DNA of 64,000 bases from an uncultured Saprospiraceae bacterium (GCA_937959115.1 CALGAW010000013.1:1-64000), one strand, 5' to 3'; counted from the first letter of the stretch, positions 55,242-64,000 are shown. Notes: generated by a model from the letters alone, not told the origin. Translations and numbers: made by a program.

Positions 55242-56408
55242 TTACTTGTTATCTTTCAGCTGTTTGTTTTCCTTAGAGAGGGTTTCAATTTTGTCTTGCA
55301 TTTGTTTCAACTCATTTTCAAGCTGTAGCACTTTTGCATTTGTTTCTGCTTCCTGCTGTTCTATTCGCTCATTTATTTCTATGAGGTGTAGCATCATCTG
55401 TTCGATCTTCTCTTGCTGACGCTTCGTAACATCTCCTACAGTAATGATTCCTTCCATGGCTTCTTCAGATTCGAAACCAGAGAGGTGCCCTTTTTCTTTA
55501 ATGAACGTTGCTTCTTCAGGCAATGATGGTAATTCATAGTTTTCATCGAAAACATAGTCAGGCCAGTTCGCCGTTTCTACTAGGACTTCTTTTGATCTCA
55601 CATTTCCGTTTACTGCTAGTTTAGTAGTAGGATTATTTGTTCCAATTCCTACATTTCCATTTCTGGCAATCCGCATTCGCTCTAAGTTTCCGTCTGTTCT
55701 GAAAATCACACCTCGTCCTGACAAATAACTCCATCCATTGGACCATGGTAAATGGGTATTTCCTTCAACAGATAGGACTTCTAATCCTCTTGATGCAGAA
55801 TCCACTGCGACGGTTAGCTTTCCTCCGGGACTGTTAGTTCCAACGCCTACTCTTCCGCTTTCTCTAATCACCATTGCCGCACTGCCTGCTAAGGGGCGGA
55901 ATTGCAAATCATTTGTTGGTGTATTATAGAGCCAAAAGGAATTCGCATTATCTCTTATAAACCGAATATAGTTTCCTCTCCCAGCAATTGTTTGCATGTT
56001 TAGAAACGTATGATCATTTGTACTTTGCAGTGTCATCAATTGGCTATTTGTATCTCTTACATGAAGTAAGGCTCCAGGATTGGTGAGCCCAATCCCTACT
56101 CTACTATTTTCTTTGATCACCATAGCAGCACTGCCTGCTAATGGACGGAATTGCAAATCGTTTCCTGGCGTATTGTAAAGCCAAAAAGAAGCGGCACCAT
56201 CCCTATGAAATGTTAAGTAATTTCCCTTTCCAGCAATCGTGCGAAGTTGTAACGTTGCATGATTTGTTGTACTCTGCAACCTTATTGTAGCTGATGGGTC
56301 AAGGATATCAAGTGCAAAACTTGGATTTGTTCTTCCGATTCCTACCTGAGCACTCAAGCTAGTGCAGAAAAACAGGGAAACTAATAGTGAAATGATAATA
56401 TTTTTCAT
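55242..56408 (-). CDS. Tail-fibre-like secreted protein with C-terminal coiled coil
   Basis: This 388-aa protein has a signal peptide (KNIIISLLVSLFFCTSLSAQ). Its body consists of triple-beta-fibre-like units with VGIGTNNPTTKLAVNGNV, typical of phage tail-fibre-like proteins common in Bacteroidota. Two ~83-residue units (~42-115, ~125-198) are nearly identical at protein level, sharing SFWLYNTPxNDLQFRPLAG. The part PDYVFDENYELPSLPEEATF, EKGHLSGFESEEAM is the conserved pre-coil motif. Residues ~325-388 form a long Glu/Lys-rich coiled coil, probably trimerising the fibre. There is no type A tail and no endosialidase chaperone domain. Phage origin is not implied by the neighbours. Confidence 0.85.
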   Translation of the reverse strand: MKNIIISLLVSLFFCTSLSAQVGIGRTNPSFALDILDPSATIRLQSTTNHATLQLRTIAGKGNYLTFHRDGAASFWLYNTPGNDLQFRPLAGSAAMVIKENSRVGIGLTNPGALLHVRDTNSQLMTLQSTNDHTFLNMQTIAGRGNYIRFIRDNANSFWLYNTPTNDLQFRPLAGSAAMVIRESGRVGVGTNSPGGKLTVAVDSASRGLEVLSVEGNTHLPWSNGWSYLSGRGVIFRTDGNLERMRIARNGNVGIGTNNPTTKLAVNGNVRSKEVLVETANWPDYVFDENYELPSLPEEATFIKEKGHLSGFESEEAMEGIITVGDVTKRQQEKIEQMMLHLIEINERIEQQEAETNAKVLQLENELKQMQDKIETLSKENKQLKDNK

Positions 56409-56749
56409 AGTATGTTTATTTATTTCTCTTTCAAGTTTTGATTTGATTTTCTCTAGTACTTAGTCTATAGGAACAGTCGGTAGTGACTTAATTTAAATTG
56501 AGTTTAAGATAGAAAATTTTTCCCTCAAAAAAAAGTATTCTTACCCAATCATCTAGATTACAACAAACTAAGTTCAAGGAGAATTAAGAGATAACGGGAA
56601 CAGGCACTTCCAATTTTGGTCAGATTGTAAAACATGAGAAACACAATGACTGGATGTTCCCATTAGGAATACATAGTTATGACCTTGTTAAAAACCTGTT
56701 ACTTACAATAGAAATAACAGGTTTTACTACTCTTTTAATGCGTTCTTTA
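56409..56749. other. 341-base gap with a terminator, no gene
   Basis: It holds the upstream region of the tail-fibre-like gene on the right-hand... left side and, at 56691-56725, the terminator of the glycanase gene. No other feature is supported. Confidence 0.4.
56691..56725 (-). terminator. Terminator of the GH26-GH16 gene
   Basis: AAAACCTGTTA (56691-56701) and TAACAGGTTTT (56715-56725) are exact complements with a 13-base loop. On the minus strand a TTTTTAA tract follows. It lies 25 bases after the stop codon. Confidence 0.85.
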
Positions 56750-59700
56750 TCATCTAGGTACAGCTGAAAATATACCTGAATTGTATTGCCAAAGTATCCT
56801 ATCTAATCCATTGATATCTCCATCCTGATTGACATCTGCTCCGTTGTAAACATTGAACATTCCGTTGTCCAACGACCACAGGGATTTATCTGCAGCGTTA
56901 ACATCATAGCTTGGTGAATCCGACTGGTCGACATCTCCAGCAATTAAGGCCCAAACACTATTGTCCACTTGTTTTTGACCTGTTGCTGATCCATTTCCAT
57001 TATAACTGTCTTGCGTTCTATAATCATGGATAATTCGCCCATTACTCACATTAACTGGAGCAACTGTCATCGCGCCTACGTGGTTTCGGTGTTCCACTAA
57101 AACATAATACGAGGCATCAGGTAACTCAGCTGGTTCAATACAGCCATCCACTAATACAACACGGCCATCAGAAAGCAGAATACCTGCCTTGCGCAATACC
57201 GTGCTGTTTGATGAGATACCATTCCGAAAAGATAAAAGCACCCAATCTACTGTTCCTTGGGGATAATCATTGATTGACCAACCATTACCTTCTAAACCCG
57301 GATAATTCCAAGGAGCAGTATTGTAGGGTTGTCCATTGGGTAACAAGGTTCTATTGTATAACTCAGTAGTCATAGAGTTCGTCGCAAGGTCATAAACACC
57401 CTCCAACCATACATCTAACTCTAAGTCCAAGCAATTCGTGATGCATGGACCAGTAGTAGGACCAGGCAATTCAAATAGAATATCATCAAAACAAAAGGTT
57501 CCAGTTTGGTTGCCCATGTTAAAATCAACGCTAAGATCAGCTACGGTATTGGGAGCGGTAAAGTTATAGTTGTAGTATGCCCAGCTATTGGTTAATATAA
57601 AAGAGGTTCCTCCTTGCCATATATGGCCGTTTGTGTTTCGAAAAGAAACCTCTAAGGGCTTACCGTTTACATTGGCTCTAGCATAAAAAGAAAGGGAATA
57701 GGTTGTATTTGCGGTAACAGAAATGGTATTCGGCAACAATTGAATATTCCAAGGGTCAGCTCCTGCAACGGTAATGTCTGCACACACACTTCTTGCTCCG
57801 TTATATGGATTTTGAGTATCAAAGTATTGATTTGCTACTGCACCACCATTGGTATTAAAATACCAGCCACTAAAATCGGTATCAAAGTCAGCGTTTACAA
57901 GCAAGTTCTTAGTCACTTCAACAGTTGTAGATTTGGAATAGGTTCCACAAGGTAAAAGAATATCCACTGTGATATCTCCGCCAGCATTTGCCCAATTTAC
58001 CATTATTTCGTTAGTCCCTTGTCCACTCATCAGGTTAGCACATGCTGGCACATTCCAAGCATAGGTTGCTCCTTGAATAACAGGCACTGAATACACTGTT
58101 CCAGTGGTATTTGGAAACTGTTTGACAGCTCCGACAATAGTAAAATCCTGCGGTTTTTGATACACTTTAACATAGTCAACCAACATCGTTTGTGGGAAAC
58201 TTGTTGTATTGTCTGGTGCGCCAGGCCAACCTCCTCCTACAGCGATGTTAAGTATAAAGTGAAACCGACTATCAAATGGCCATTGGTAGGGTGCTGTTTG
58301 TGTGTTATTCGCTGAAAACACAAGGGTTCCATCGATAAACCAATCGATTTTATTTTCTTGCCATTCTACTGCAAATTCGTGGAAGGTACTCGTGTAATCA
58401 CCTCCCTGGGCTGTATGCTGTGTACCTAGAGATCCCTTGTCATTTGGCGAATTTCCGTAGTGGCAAAATGTATAACAATGCTGTGGCTCGTGTCCAAGGA
58501 ATTCCATGATATCGATTTCTCCACTTGCAGGCCAAGACCCGTATGGGGCATCCGTTGGCATCATCCAGAATGCGGGCCAAATCCCTTGCCCTACTGGGAG
58601 CTTAATTCTGGCTTCCATTCGTCCGTATTTCCAGTCGCCGTTGTTGATACTACGTAATCTAGCAGACGAATAACTACCAGGACTGTCTTCTCTTGCGACG
58701 ATGTTAAGGTTCCCATTTTGCACGAAAGAGTTAGCGGTAGAACTGGTGTAGGATTGAAGTTCGCCATTCCCCCAGCCGCCAGCGCCAGTCTGATGACTCC
58801 AATGAGCGGCGAGGGTGCTTCCATCGAAGTTATCTTCCCATACGAGTTGCCAGTCGCAGGCTGTGGGTGGTGTGCCAAGGACAATCTCATCTCTTGTTGC
58901 TACGCAAGGATCAGCAAAGACTTGGTTAACAAACTGATTTTCTATGAACGACATTGCGACTAGTCCTCCATTTTCATTCCAGTCGTGCCAAGCATGTGCA
59001 AACACAAAATCTGGATATTTGGCCTTCATGTTTGTGAGTAACCTTCTATAATCATAGTTTCCATTTGCACTGGAGATTGGAGGTCCAAACTCATTTATTC
59101 CCATGGGGTGTCCTAGAGACTGGAGATCCTGATAATCTCTTGAGGGGAACCAAGTATCTACGTTTTCATCGTAAATATCGATGCCGACGATATCCACATA
59201 TCCAGCCCCTGGATAATAGTTTGTTACGCGCTGTTCCCAAGTGTTCGCAGTTGAGTACACCCATAGTAGGTTATCGAGCCCTCGAGTTATGGTGAGATAA
59301 TCATACATGTTTCTCCAAACATTGATATAAGCTTGTTCGTGCCCTGTAAAGTTTTTGTGTCCCCACCAGAACCAATTTCCAGTCATTTCGTGTAGTGGTC
59401 TCCAAAGAACGGTTACATTTGCGTCTTCTAGTTGCTGAAGCACATTTGCTAAGTTCTGGAGTTCGCTTTGCCAATTGTTGTATGCGTTATTACCTGGTGT
59501 GATCAGGTCATTGAGATTTTCATTATTGTTGGTATCCCATGTGTTTCCTCCTGTCCAAGGATTATCCATATGCCAAGAAAGGGTGATGATTCCACCAGCG
59601 TTCGAGTAGTCGATTAGCACTTGATTTGCTTGAGCGTAGTTGACTGAAGGGTCGAGACCGTAGTCAGCTCCAATCATGCCAATGTACTTCCCCGTTTGTT

Positions 59701-59917
59701 GCTGTAGATTGTTGACTAATGTATTGATATAGTTGGTGACTTCCCCACCGTGCCCTATGTTTTGTCCAAGGAGGATATTGTTTGTTGTCGCTGATTTCAG
59801 TGCGTTGAAATACTGAAGGGTTTGCTTGGTTTTAGTGTTGGCATTGGGGTTTGCAGTTTGTGCGATGAGCCAAACAGATGAGAATACAGTCAGGATAATA
59901 GAGATTAGTATACGCAT
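56750..59917 (-). CDS. GH26 mannanase / GH16 glucanase fusion with CBM-like domain and dockerin-like module
   Basis: This 1055-aa enzyme has a signal peptide (RILISIILTVFSSVWLIAQ). Residues ~25-335 are a GH26 domain: WRPLHEM near 176 carries the acid/base Glu and INEFG near 275 the nucleophile, with LGQNIGHGGE and HAWHDW. Residues ~352-590 are GH16: GEIDIMEFLG near 465 has the ExDxxE catalytic signature, with WPAFWMMPTDAP and VDYVKVYQKP. An Ig/PKD-like part (~592-668) and a CBM4/9-like sandwich (~669-815; NADFDTDFSGWYFNTNGG) follow. Residues ~828-1055 are the shared module with loops DVNQDGDINGLDR. It probably cuts beta-mannan and a laminarin-like beta-glucan. There is no type A tail. No SusCD pair or other glycosidase is adjacent. 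Confidence 0.93.
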   Translation of the reverse strand: MRILISIILTVFSSVWLIAQTANPNANTKTKQTLQYFNALKSATTNNILLGQNIGHGGEVTNYINTLVNNLQQQTGKYIGMIGADYGLDPSVNYAQANQVLIDYSNAGGIITLSWHMDNPWTGGNTWDTNNNENLNDLITPGNNAYNNWQSELQNLANVLQQLEDANVTVLWRPLHEMTGNWFWWGHKNFTGHEQAYINVWRNMYDYLTITRGLDNLLWVYSTANTWEQRVTNYYPGAGYVDIVGIDIYDENVDTWFPSRDYQDLQSLGHPMGINEFGPPISSANGNYDYRRLLTNMKAKYPDFVFAHAWHDWNENGGLVAMSFIENQFVNQVFADPCVATRDEIVLGTPPTACDWQLVWEDNFDGSTLAAHWSHQTGAGGWGNGELQSYTSSTANSFVQNGNLNIVAREDSPGSYSSARLRSINNGDWKYGRMEARIKLPVGQGIWPAFWMMPTDAPYGSWPASGEIDIMEFLGHEPQHCYTFCHYGNSPNDKGSLGTQHTAQGGDYTSTFHEFAVEWQENKIDWFIDGTLVFSANNTQTAPYQWPFDSRFHFILNIAVGGGWPGAPDNTTSFPQTMLVDYVKVYQKPQDFTIVGAVKQFPNTTGTVYSVPVIQGATYAWNVPACANLMSGQGTNEIMVNWANAGGDITVDILLPCGTYSKSTTVEVTKNLLVNADFDTDFSGWYFNTNGGAVANQYFDTQNPYNGARSVCADITVAGADPWNIQLLPNTISVTANTTYSLSFYARANVNGKPLEVSFRNTNGHIWQGGTSFILTNSWAYYNYNFTAPNTVADLSVDFNMGNQTGTFCFDDILFELPGPTTGPCITNCLDLELDVWLEGVYDLATNSMTTELYNRTLLPNGQPYNTAPWNYPGLEGNGWSINDYPQGTVDWVLLSFRNGISSNSTVLRKAGILLSDGRVVLVDGCIEPAELPDASYYVLVEHRNHVGAMTVAPVNVSNGRIIHDYRTQDSYNGNGSATGQKQVDNSVWALIAGDVDQSDSPSYDVNAADKSLWSLDNGMFNVYNGADVNQDGDINGLDRILWQYNSGIFSAVPR

Positions 59918-60505
59918 TTTAACTAGTTTTTTATCAATGAATTTACGAATAAAAAAAGGATTGCGAATTCTAGTTTCTGGTTGCGTTAGCGTAGCGTTTG
60001 TGTTGTATTTCGGTTATGTGAATATATGGAAAATAATGTGAATTGGCAAGTTATAATCAATTGTTAATGACCGAATCATTTCAAAGAATTAGATTTCTAA
60101 ACATTTCCTCATCTTTAGACAATTCTAATTTATATTTATAAAAACATTATTTAACAAAAAACTCCTTGTATTAAAATTTATTGTTTCATTTTCATCCAAT
60201 GCAGGTTTTATTATCAGCACTATTTATACAATGCATATCGCTTAGAAAGAACGAATGCGGTGACAATTTGAATAAATTGGTATTAACAAAAGAAGATTGA
60301 AATTATAAATAACACTGTTGAATCCAAAAAACAAACCGATGCACCAGATCAAATGTTTATTACTTTTTAAAAAAATGATCATTACATAATAAGTAATCAA
60401 GTGTTATAAAGGTTACATAAAGATGATAAACATAAGAGGAATTACAGTAATATGGTTGCTCTTTTTTATTATTGAGATAGCGCTCCTCAGTAAGTCGATC
60501 GATTG

Positions 60506-60533
60506 TGGTGGGGCGAATTGCAATTCGTCCTTA
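60506..60533. repeat. Degenerate copy of the 28-bp palindrome
   Basis: GTGGGGCGAATTG (60508-60520) is followed by CAATTCGTCCTTAC, matching the palindrome at 49531-49558 with a few changes. Partial half-copies (ATTCGACCTTACCT) follow directly, suggesting successive decay. Confidence 0.6.
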
Positions 60534-60809
60534 CCTAACCATAATTCGACCTTACCTCATAACAATTTGTCCTTCTATCTCTGCAATCCGCTAGAACAAC
60601 GATACAATTTATCTAGTTCAAACCAAGAGTCACCTCTAATTCTTTATTCCCTGTCACGAAACTTATGAAGTAAAACAATAAGAAAGATTAATTATTTGAA
60701 ATTTAGGTCTAAAGGCTATTCTATTGACATGCACTTATACAATACAATGTATTTGTGCACTAACTAAAAAAGAGTTATTTGGTTTCATATCTGATGACTC
60801 TTTTTTTAA

Positions 60810-60817
60810 TATATTTG
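60810..60817 (+). promoter_or_regulatory. -7 element of the S9 peptidase gene
   Basis: TATATTTG matches TAnnTTTG and lies 32 bases before the TTG start codon. A TTTG at 60778-60781 is too far upstream for a standard -33 element. Confidence 0.5.
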
Positions 60818-60849
60818 CATACTTTAAATTTCATCTAAATCGCAATTGA

Positions 60850-63216
60850 TTGAAAAAAGGATATAATACGCCGCCAAAGGAGATTAGTGAATTACTTGAT
60901 GCTAATCCGACGCCTTGGGTTGCACTGGCACCGACGTATGACAAACTGCTCTTACTTTACAGACCAAATCTTCCTAGTATTGAAGAACTTGCGCAGAAAG
61001 AACTACGCTTAGCAGGGTTGAGAATTAACCCTAAAACCAATGGGACCAGTCGGTCTGGCTATGTTTATAAAATCGAAAAAACAGATGGAGATGAAAGCCA
61101 ACTAATTGAAGGTATTCCTAAACATTCAAGAATAGGTAATGTCAGCTGGTCACCGAATGGCCAACATATTGCTTTTACAATTACAAAAAGTAATGGTATT
61201 GAACTCTGGACAGCAGACCTTTCTTCCATGAAGGCAAATCAGCTCACTCAGGACGTGTTAAACGACGTCATTGGAGCAAGACCCTACAGATGGCTGTCTG
61301 ACAGTAATACGATCATCTATAAAGCGGTTCTAGAGGACAGAGGATTGCCTCCTGAAGAATCACCAATCCCTGCCGGCCCAGTTATTCAATCAAATACAGG
61401 GAGAACTTCAGCACTTAGAACCTACCAAGATTTATTAAAAAACGAGTTTGATGAAGCACAGTTTGACTATTTTTCTTCGACTCAATTACACTCCATTACG
61501 CTAACAGGGACAAGTAAGAAGATAGGCAAATCAGGAATTATTTCTAATATTAGCTCCTCTCCAAATGGTGAATTTTTACTTGTAGTACTTATAAATCGTC
61601 CTTTTAGCTATTCTGTGCCTTATGAGAAATTCCCACTTTCTATTGAGATTTGGACGAAAGACGGTGAACTTGTAAAAACAGTTGCCCAGATACCTGTATC
61701 AGACAATATACCTACCGGATTTGGCGCTGTGCGCAAGGGCCCACGTTCCTTTATTTGGAGAAATGATGTACCTGCAACACTTTACTGGGTAGAAGCCTTG
61801 GATGAAGGTGATCCAAAACTAGAAGCTGAATATCGTGATCAGGTATTTTCTTGGAAAGCGCCCTTTGGCGGAAGTCCTCAAAAAAGTATTAAAACGAATC
61901 TTCGATATAGTAGTATTACTTGGGGAAATGATAAACTTGCTATTATAACAGAATGGGAATGGAAGGATAGACACGTCATTACTTCGGTGTTCTCGCCTGA
62001 GCATCCTGAAAAAATGAATCAAGTACTGTTTGATCGTTCTTGGGAAGACAGTTACAATGATCCTGGGCAATTTGAGACAAAAACCAACCAATTCGGTAGA
62101 CAAGTTCTACTTACCGCTGATGATGGGAATAGCTTGTTTCTTATGGGAAGTGGTGCATCACCAGAAGGCAAATTCCCGTTTATTGACAAACTAAACTTTG
62201 CCACCTCAGAACACCAACGAATCTGGCAATGCGAAGCACCCTATTATGAGATTCCAATTGCTTTGCTAAATCCTGATTCTATGCGGGTGCTAACTCGATT
62301 GGAAGCGGCTAAAACAGTTCCAAACTATATTATTCGTAATGTAATGACAGGAGATGTTAAGACTTTAACCGATTTCCCTCATCCGTATAAGCATTTAAAA
62401 GACATGGAGCACCAATTGCTTCGCTACAAACGACGCGATGGTGTAGAACTAACTGCCAAGCTGTATTTACCCTTGCATTATAATGTACAAACACAAGGCC
62501 CATTGCCTGTATTGATGTGGGCATATCCAAGAGAATATAAAAATGCAGATGCTGCTGGACAATTAACCGATTCTCCTTATCAATTCCCTTCAATTCATAC
62601 GCACTCCCCACTCTACTTATTGACTCAGGGGTATGCTGTACTCGAAGATTTTGGGATGCCTATTGTGGGTGAAGGGGATGACCAACCAAATGAGACCTTT
62701 GTGGATCAGATCACTATGAATGCAAAGGCAGCTATCGACAAATTGGTTGAAATGGGCGTCGCAGATCCAAAACGTATTGCAGTAGGCGGGCATTCGTATG
62801 GTGCGTTTATGACAGCGAACCTCTTGTGCCATACAAACTTTTTTGCGGCAGGTATTGCTAGAAGTGGGGCTTACAACAGGACACTGACACCCTTCGGCTT
62901 TCAATCAGAAGAACGAACCTTCTGGGAAGCCACGAAAACCTATATGGATATGAGTCCGTTTTCACATGCCAATAAGATTAAAACGCCCTTGCTTCTTATA
63001 CACGGAGAAGCAGATAACAATTCTGGAACGTATCCGATGCAAAGTGAGCGGCTGTTTAATGCCATTAAGGGACATGGAGGGGAAGTACGACTGGTGATGT
63101 TACCCCACGAAAGCCATAGCTATCAATCAGAGGAGTCTGTAAAGCACATGCTTTGGGAAATGGTCACTTGGCTGGACGCTCATTTAATGGTAAAAACTCC
63201 AGTGCCGACCTCCTAG
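60850..63216 (+). CDS. S9 family peptidase (glutamyl/prolyl-oligopeptidase type), TTG start
   Basis: This 788-aa protein starts at TTG directly after an in-frame TGA, so no longer N-terminus exists. It has a beta-propeller (~30-540; LPSIEELAQKELRLAGLRIN, SPNGQHIAFTITKSNG, SSSPNGEFLLVVLIN) and an alpha/beta-hydrolase domain with Ser649 in GGHSYGAF, Asp722 in HGEADNNSG and probable His756 in HESHSYQSEES. This fits glutamyl endopeptidase-like S9 enzymes. Homologues I remember usually begin with a signal peptide; here KKGYNTPPKEISELLD starts at once, so the enzyme appears cytoplasmic or has lost its signal. It is transcribed alone and converges with the last gene 19 bases away. Confidence 0.9.
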   Translation: MKKGYNTPPKEISELLDANPTPWVALAPTYDKLLLLYRPNLPSIEELAQKELRLAGLRINPKTNGTSRSGYVYKIEKTDGDESQLIEGIPKHSRIGNVSWSPNGQHIAFTITKSNGIELWTADLSSMKANQLTQDVLNDVIGARPYRWLSDSNTIIYKAVLEDRGLPPEESPIPAGPVIQSNTGRTSALRTYQDLLKNEFDEAQFDYFSSTQLHSITLTGTSKKIGKSGIISNISSSPNGEFLLVVLINRPFSYSVPYEKFPLSIEIWTKDGELVKTVAQIPVSDNIPTGFGAVRKGPRSFIWRNDVPATLYWVEALDEGDPKLEAEYRDQVFSWKAPFGGSPQKSIKTNLRYSSITWGNDKLAIITEWEWKDRHVITSVFSPEHPEKMNQVLFDRSWEDSYNDPGQFETKTNQFGRQVLLTADDGNSLFLMGSGASPEGKFPFIDKLNFATSEHQRIWQCEAPYYEIPIALLNPDSMRVLTRLEAAKTVPNYIIRNVMTGDVKTLTDFPHPYKHLKDMEHQLLRYKRRDGVELTAKLYLPLHYNVQTQGPLPVLMWAYPREYKNADAAGQLTDSPYQFPSIHTHSPLYLLTQGYAVLEDFGMPIVGEGDDQPNETFVDQITMNAKAAIDKLVEMGVADPKRIAVGGHSYGAFMTANLLCHTNFFAAGIARSGAYNRTLTPFGFQSEERTFWEATKTYMDMSPFSHANKIKTPLLLIHGEADNNSGTYPMQSERLFNAIKGHGGEVRLVMLPHESHSYQSEESVKHMLWEMVTWLDAHLMVKTPVPTS

Positions 63217-63235
63217 TAATTATCTTTAAACTCGA

Positions 63236-64000
63236 CTAATTAACAAGTAGTTTCTTTGTCACGCGCTTACCATCAAATGTAAGTTTTAACAGGTAAGTAC
63301 CTGGAGCAATGTTACTTAGATCAATGGCGTGCTCGATTTGACTTGCCGCTAAAGCTTGAGACATAATTTCCTTACCTGTAATATCCTGAATTACAGCTAA
63401 TCCTTCTGTTCGAAATTCAGTGTCTGTGATCAATTGTACTGTATTTCCTCCTTTGATTGGGTTAGGGAACAGTGTAATCTGATGATCGTCTTTTATATAA
63501 TTTACTGTAACGACTTTAGTATGTGTAAACGACTTATCCAGATCTACCATTCGAAGTCGGTAATACACATAGCCTCCAGGCGGATTTGCATCATTAAACT
63601 GATATCGGATTTTCTGATTTGAGGAGCCCGCTGCTTGAACCAAACCAATCACCTCAAAATCGATTTTGTCACGACTTCTTTGTACTTCGAAGAAGTCAGT
63701 ATTTTGTTCAGATGCTGTAATCCATTCTATATCAACTTTATTATAGTCATTAAGATTTGCTTTTAAGCTAATAAGCTCAACTGGAAGAGCGACAGTGAAA
63801 TCGTCGTTGGGGTCTAATGGGTCGGTTCCATTGAGGCATTCCTGATAATTACTTAACCCACCGTTGTCACAATCTATATTTCCAGGAAGGTCACTACAAT
63901 TGGCTGATGAATCAATGCCAGGGCAAGGACCTTCCACCACAAGTCTGTTTTCTGTTGTTATTCCTAGATCCACATTTCCAAATTCGGCCAACCCATACCT
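63236..64000 (-). CDS. T9SS cargo protein, C-terminal part (5' end outside the window)
   Basis: The frame is open to the right edge, so only the last ~254 residues are seen and the true start lies beyond 64000. A Cys-containing Ca-loop-like part (GNIDCDNGGLSNYQECLNGT, DPLDPNDDF) is followed by ALPVELISLKANLNDYNKVD, IEWITASEQNTDFFEVQRS and YYRLRMVDLDKSFTHTKVV, the fibronectin-like pre-tail unit common in Bacteroidota secreted proteins. The last ~80 residues are a T9SS type A tail (ITLFPNPIKGGNTVQL ... APGTYLLKLTFDGKRVTKK). The same pre-tail unit occurs in the 1444-aa protein (LPIELASFKVKEVACKNV). The function of the missing N-terminal part is unknown. Confidence 0.85.
   Translation of the reverse strand, partial: RYGLAEFGNVDLGITTENRLVVEGPCPGIDSSANCSDLPGNIDCDNGGLSNYQECLNGTDPLDPNDDFTVALPVELISLKANLNDYNKVDIEWITASEQNTDFFEVQRSRDKIDFEVIGLVQAAGSSNQKIRYQFNDANPPGGYVYYRLRMVDLDKSFTHTKVVTVNYIKDDHQITLFPNPIKGGNTVQLITDTEFRTEGLAVIQDITGKEIMSQALAASQIEHAIDLSNIAPGTYLLKLTFDGKRVTKKLLVN

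Larger units (their letters stand above)
59918..60849. other. 932-base gap with a degenerate palindrome, no supported gene
   Basis: This very AT-rich stretch separates the glycanase gene and the S9 peptidase gene, which diverge. It holds the diverged copy of the 28-bp palindrome (60506-60533), short repeats of it (AATTCGACCTTACCT near 60543), and the peptidase gene's -7 element (60810-60817). Two small frames (59937-60041 and 60423-60668) are open but look non-coding. Confidence 0.55.

Noticed and set aside
55242-56408. Prophage origin of the tail-fibre-like gene
   Set aside because: No other phage gene is in the window, and such signal-peptide-bearing fibre proteins are common chromosomal genes in Bacteroidota.
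59937-60041. 34-codon frame with a possible membrane helix
   Set aside because: It lies in the upstream region of the divergent glycanase gene, with no promoter or homologue visible; too little evidence.
60423-60668. 81-codon open frame upstream of the S9 peptidase gene
   Set aside because: Most of it covers the decayed palindrome and its half-copies; codon use and composition look non-coding.

Overview
The window looks like a chromosomal stretch of a marine or sediment Bacteroidota, most likely of the Saprospiria. The evidence is its low GC by eye, A-rich leaders without Shine-Dalgarno sequences, several Bacteroidota-type -7 promoter elements (TAnnTTTG), many large secreted proteins with type IX secretion (T9SS) type A C-terminal tails, a TonB-dependent receptor with a carboxypeptidase-like N-terminal domain, and DUF1800/DUF1501 and DUF5723 genes. 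No tRNA, rRNA, CRISPR array, prophage or intact transposase was seen.

Region 1 (1-12.9 kb) is mostly housekeeping and regulation. It holds an SDR/DUF2867 oxidoreductase; a tight operon of a DGPF (YCII-like) protein, an ECF42-type sigma factor and a TfoX-like protein; an inverted-repeat element; an unrecognised 660-aa protein with four divergent repeats and a receiver-like C-terminus, co-directional with a TolB-propeller/amidohydrolase; thioredoxin reductase with a palindrome upstream; a small membrane protein; an outer-membrane barrel; and a Crp/Fnr regulator.

Region 2 (12.9-40.5 kb) is dominated by minus-strand surface proteins: an Asp-box propeller protein, the DUF1800/DUF1501 export pair, a triple-repeat PKD/Kazal protein, a dockerin/cohesin-like protein, a 1444-aa cadherin-like/GEVED protein, a beta-helix protein and a giant of about 1878 aa with ten cadherin-like repeats. 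An amidase gene and a 470-aa gene of unknown function lie among them on the plus strand. Two intergenic stretches carry repeats and an orphaned fragment of a sorting tail.

Region 3 (41-64 kb) carries a DUF4403-like protein, a lipoprotein + DUF5723 pair, an orphan PAAR protein, an outer-membrane barrel, a TonB-dependent receptor, an FG-GAP propeller protein, a di-haem peroxidase with a T9SS tail, a T9SS protein of unknown function, a tail-fibre-like protein, a GH26-GH16 fusion glycanase, an S9 peptidase and the 3' part of another T9SS cargo.

The most interesting pattern is a C-terminal module of about 220 aa, ending in dockerin-like calcium loops, on four otherwise unrelated secreted proteins (genes ending at 12935, 34815, 49555 and 56750). 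None of the four has a type A tail, while six other secreted proteins here do. The module looks like an alternative surface-targeting, anchoring or assembly domain. Together the genes suggest a cell specialised in displaying or secreting large adhesive and polysaccharide-degrading proteins.
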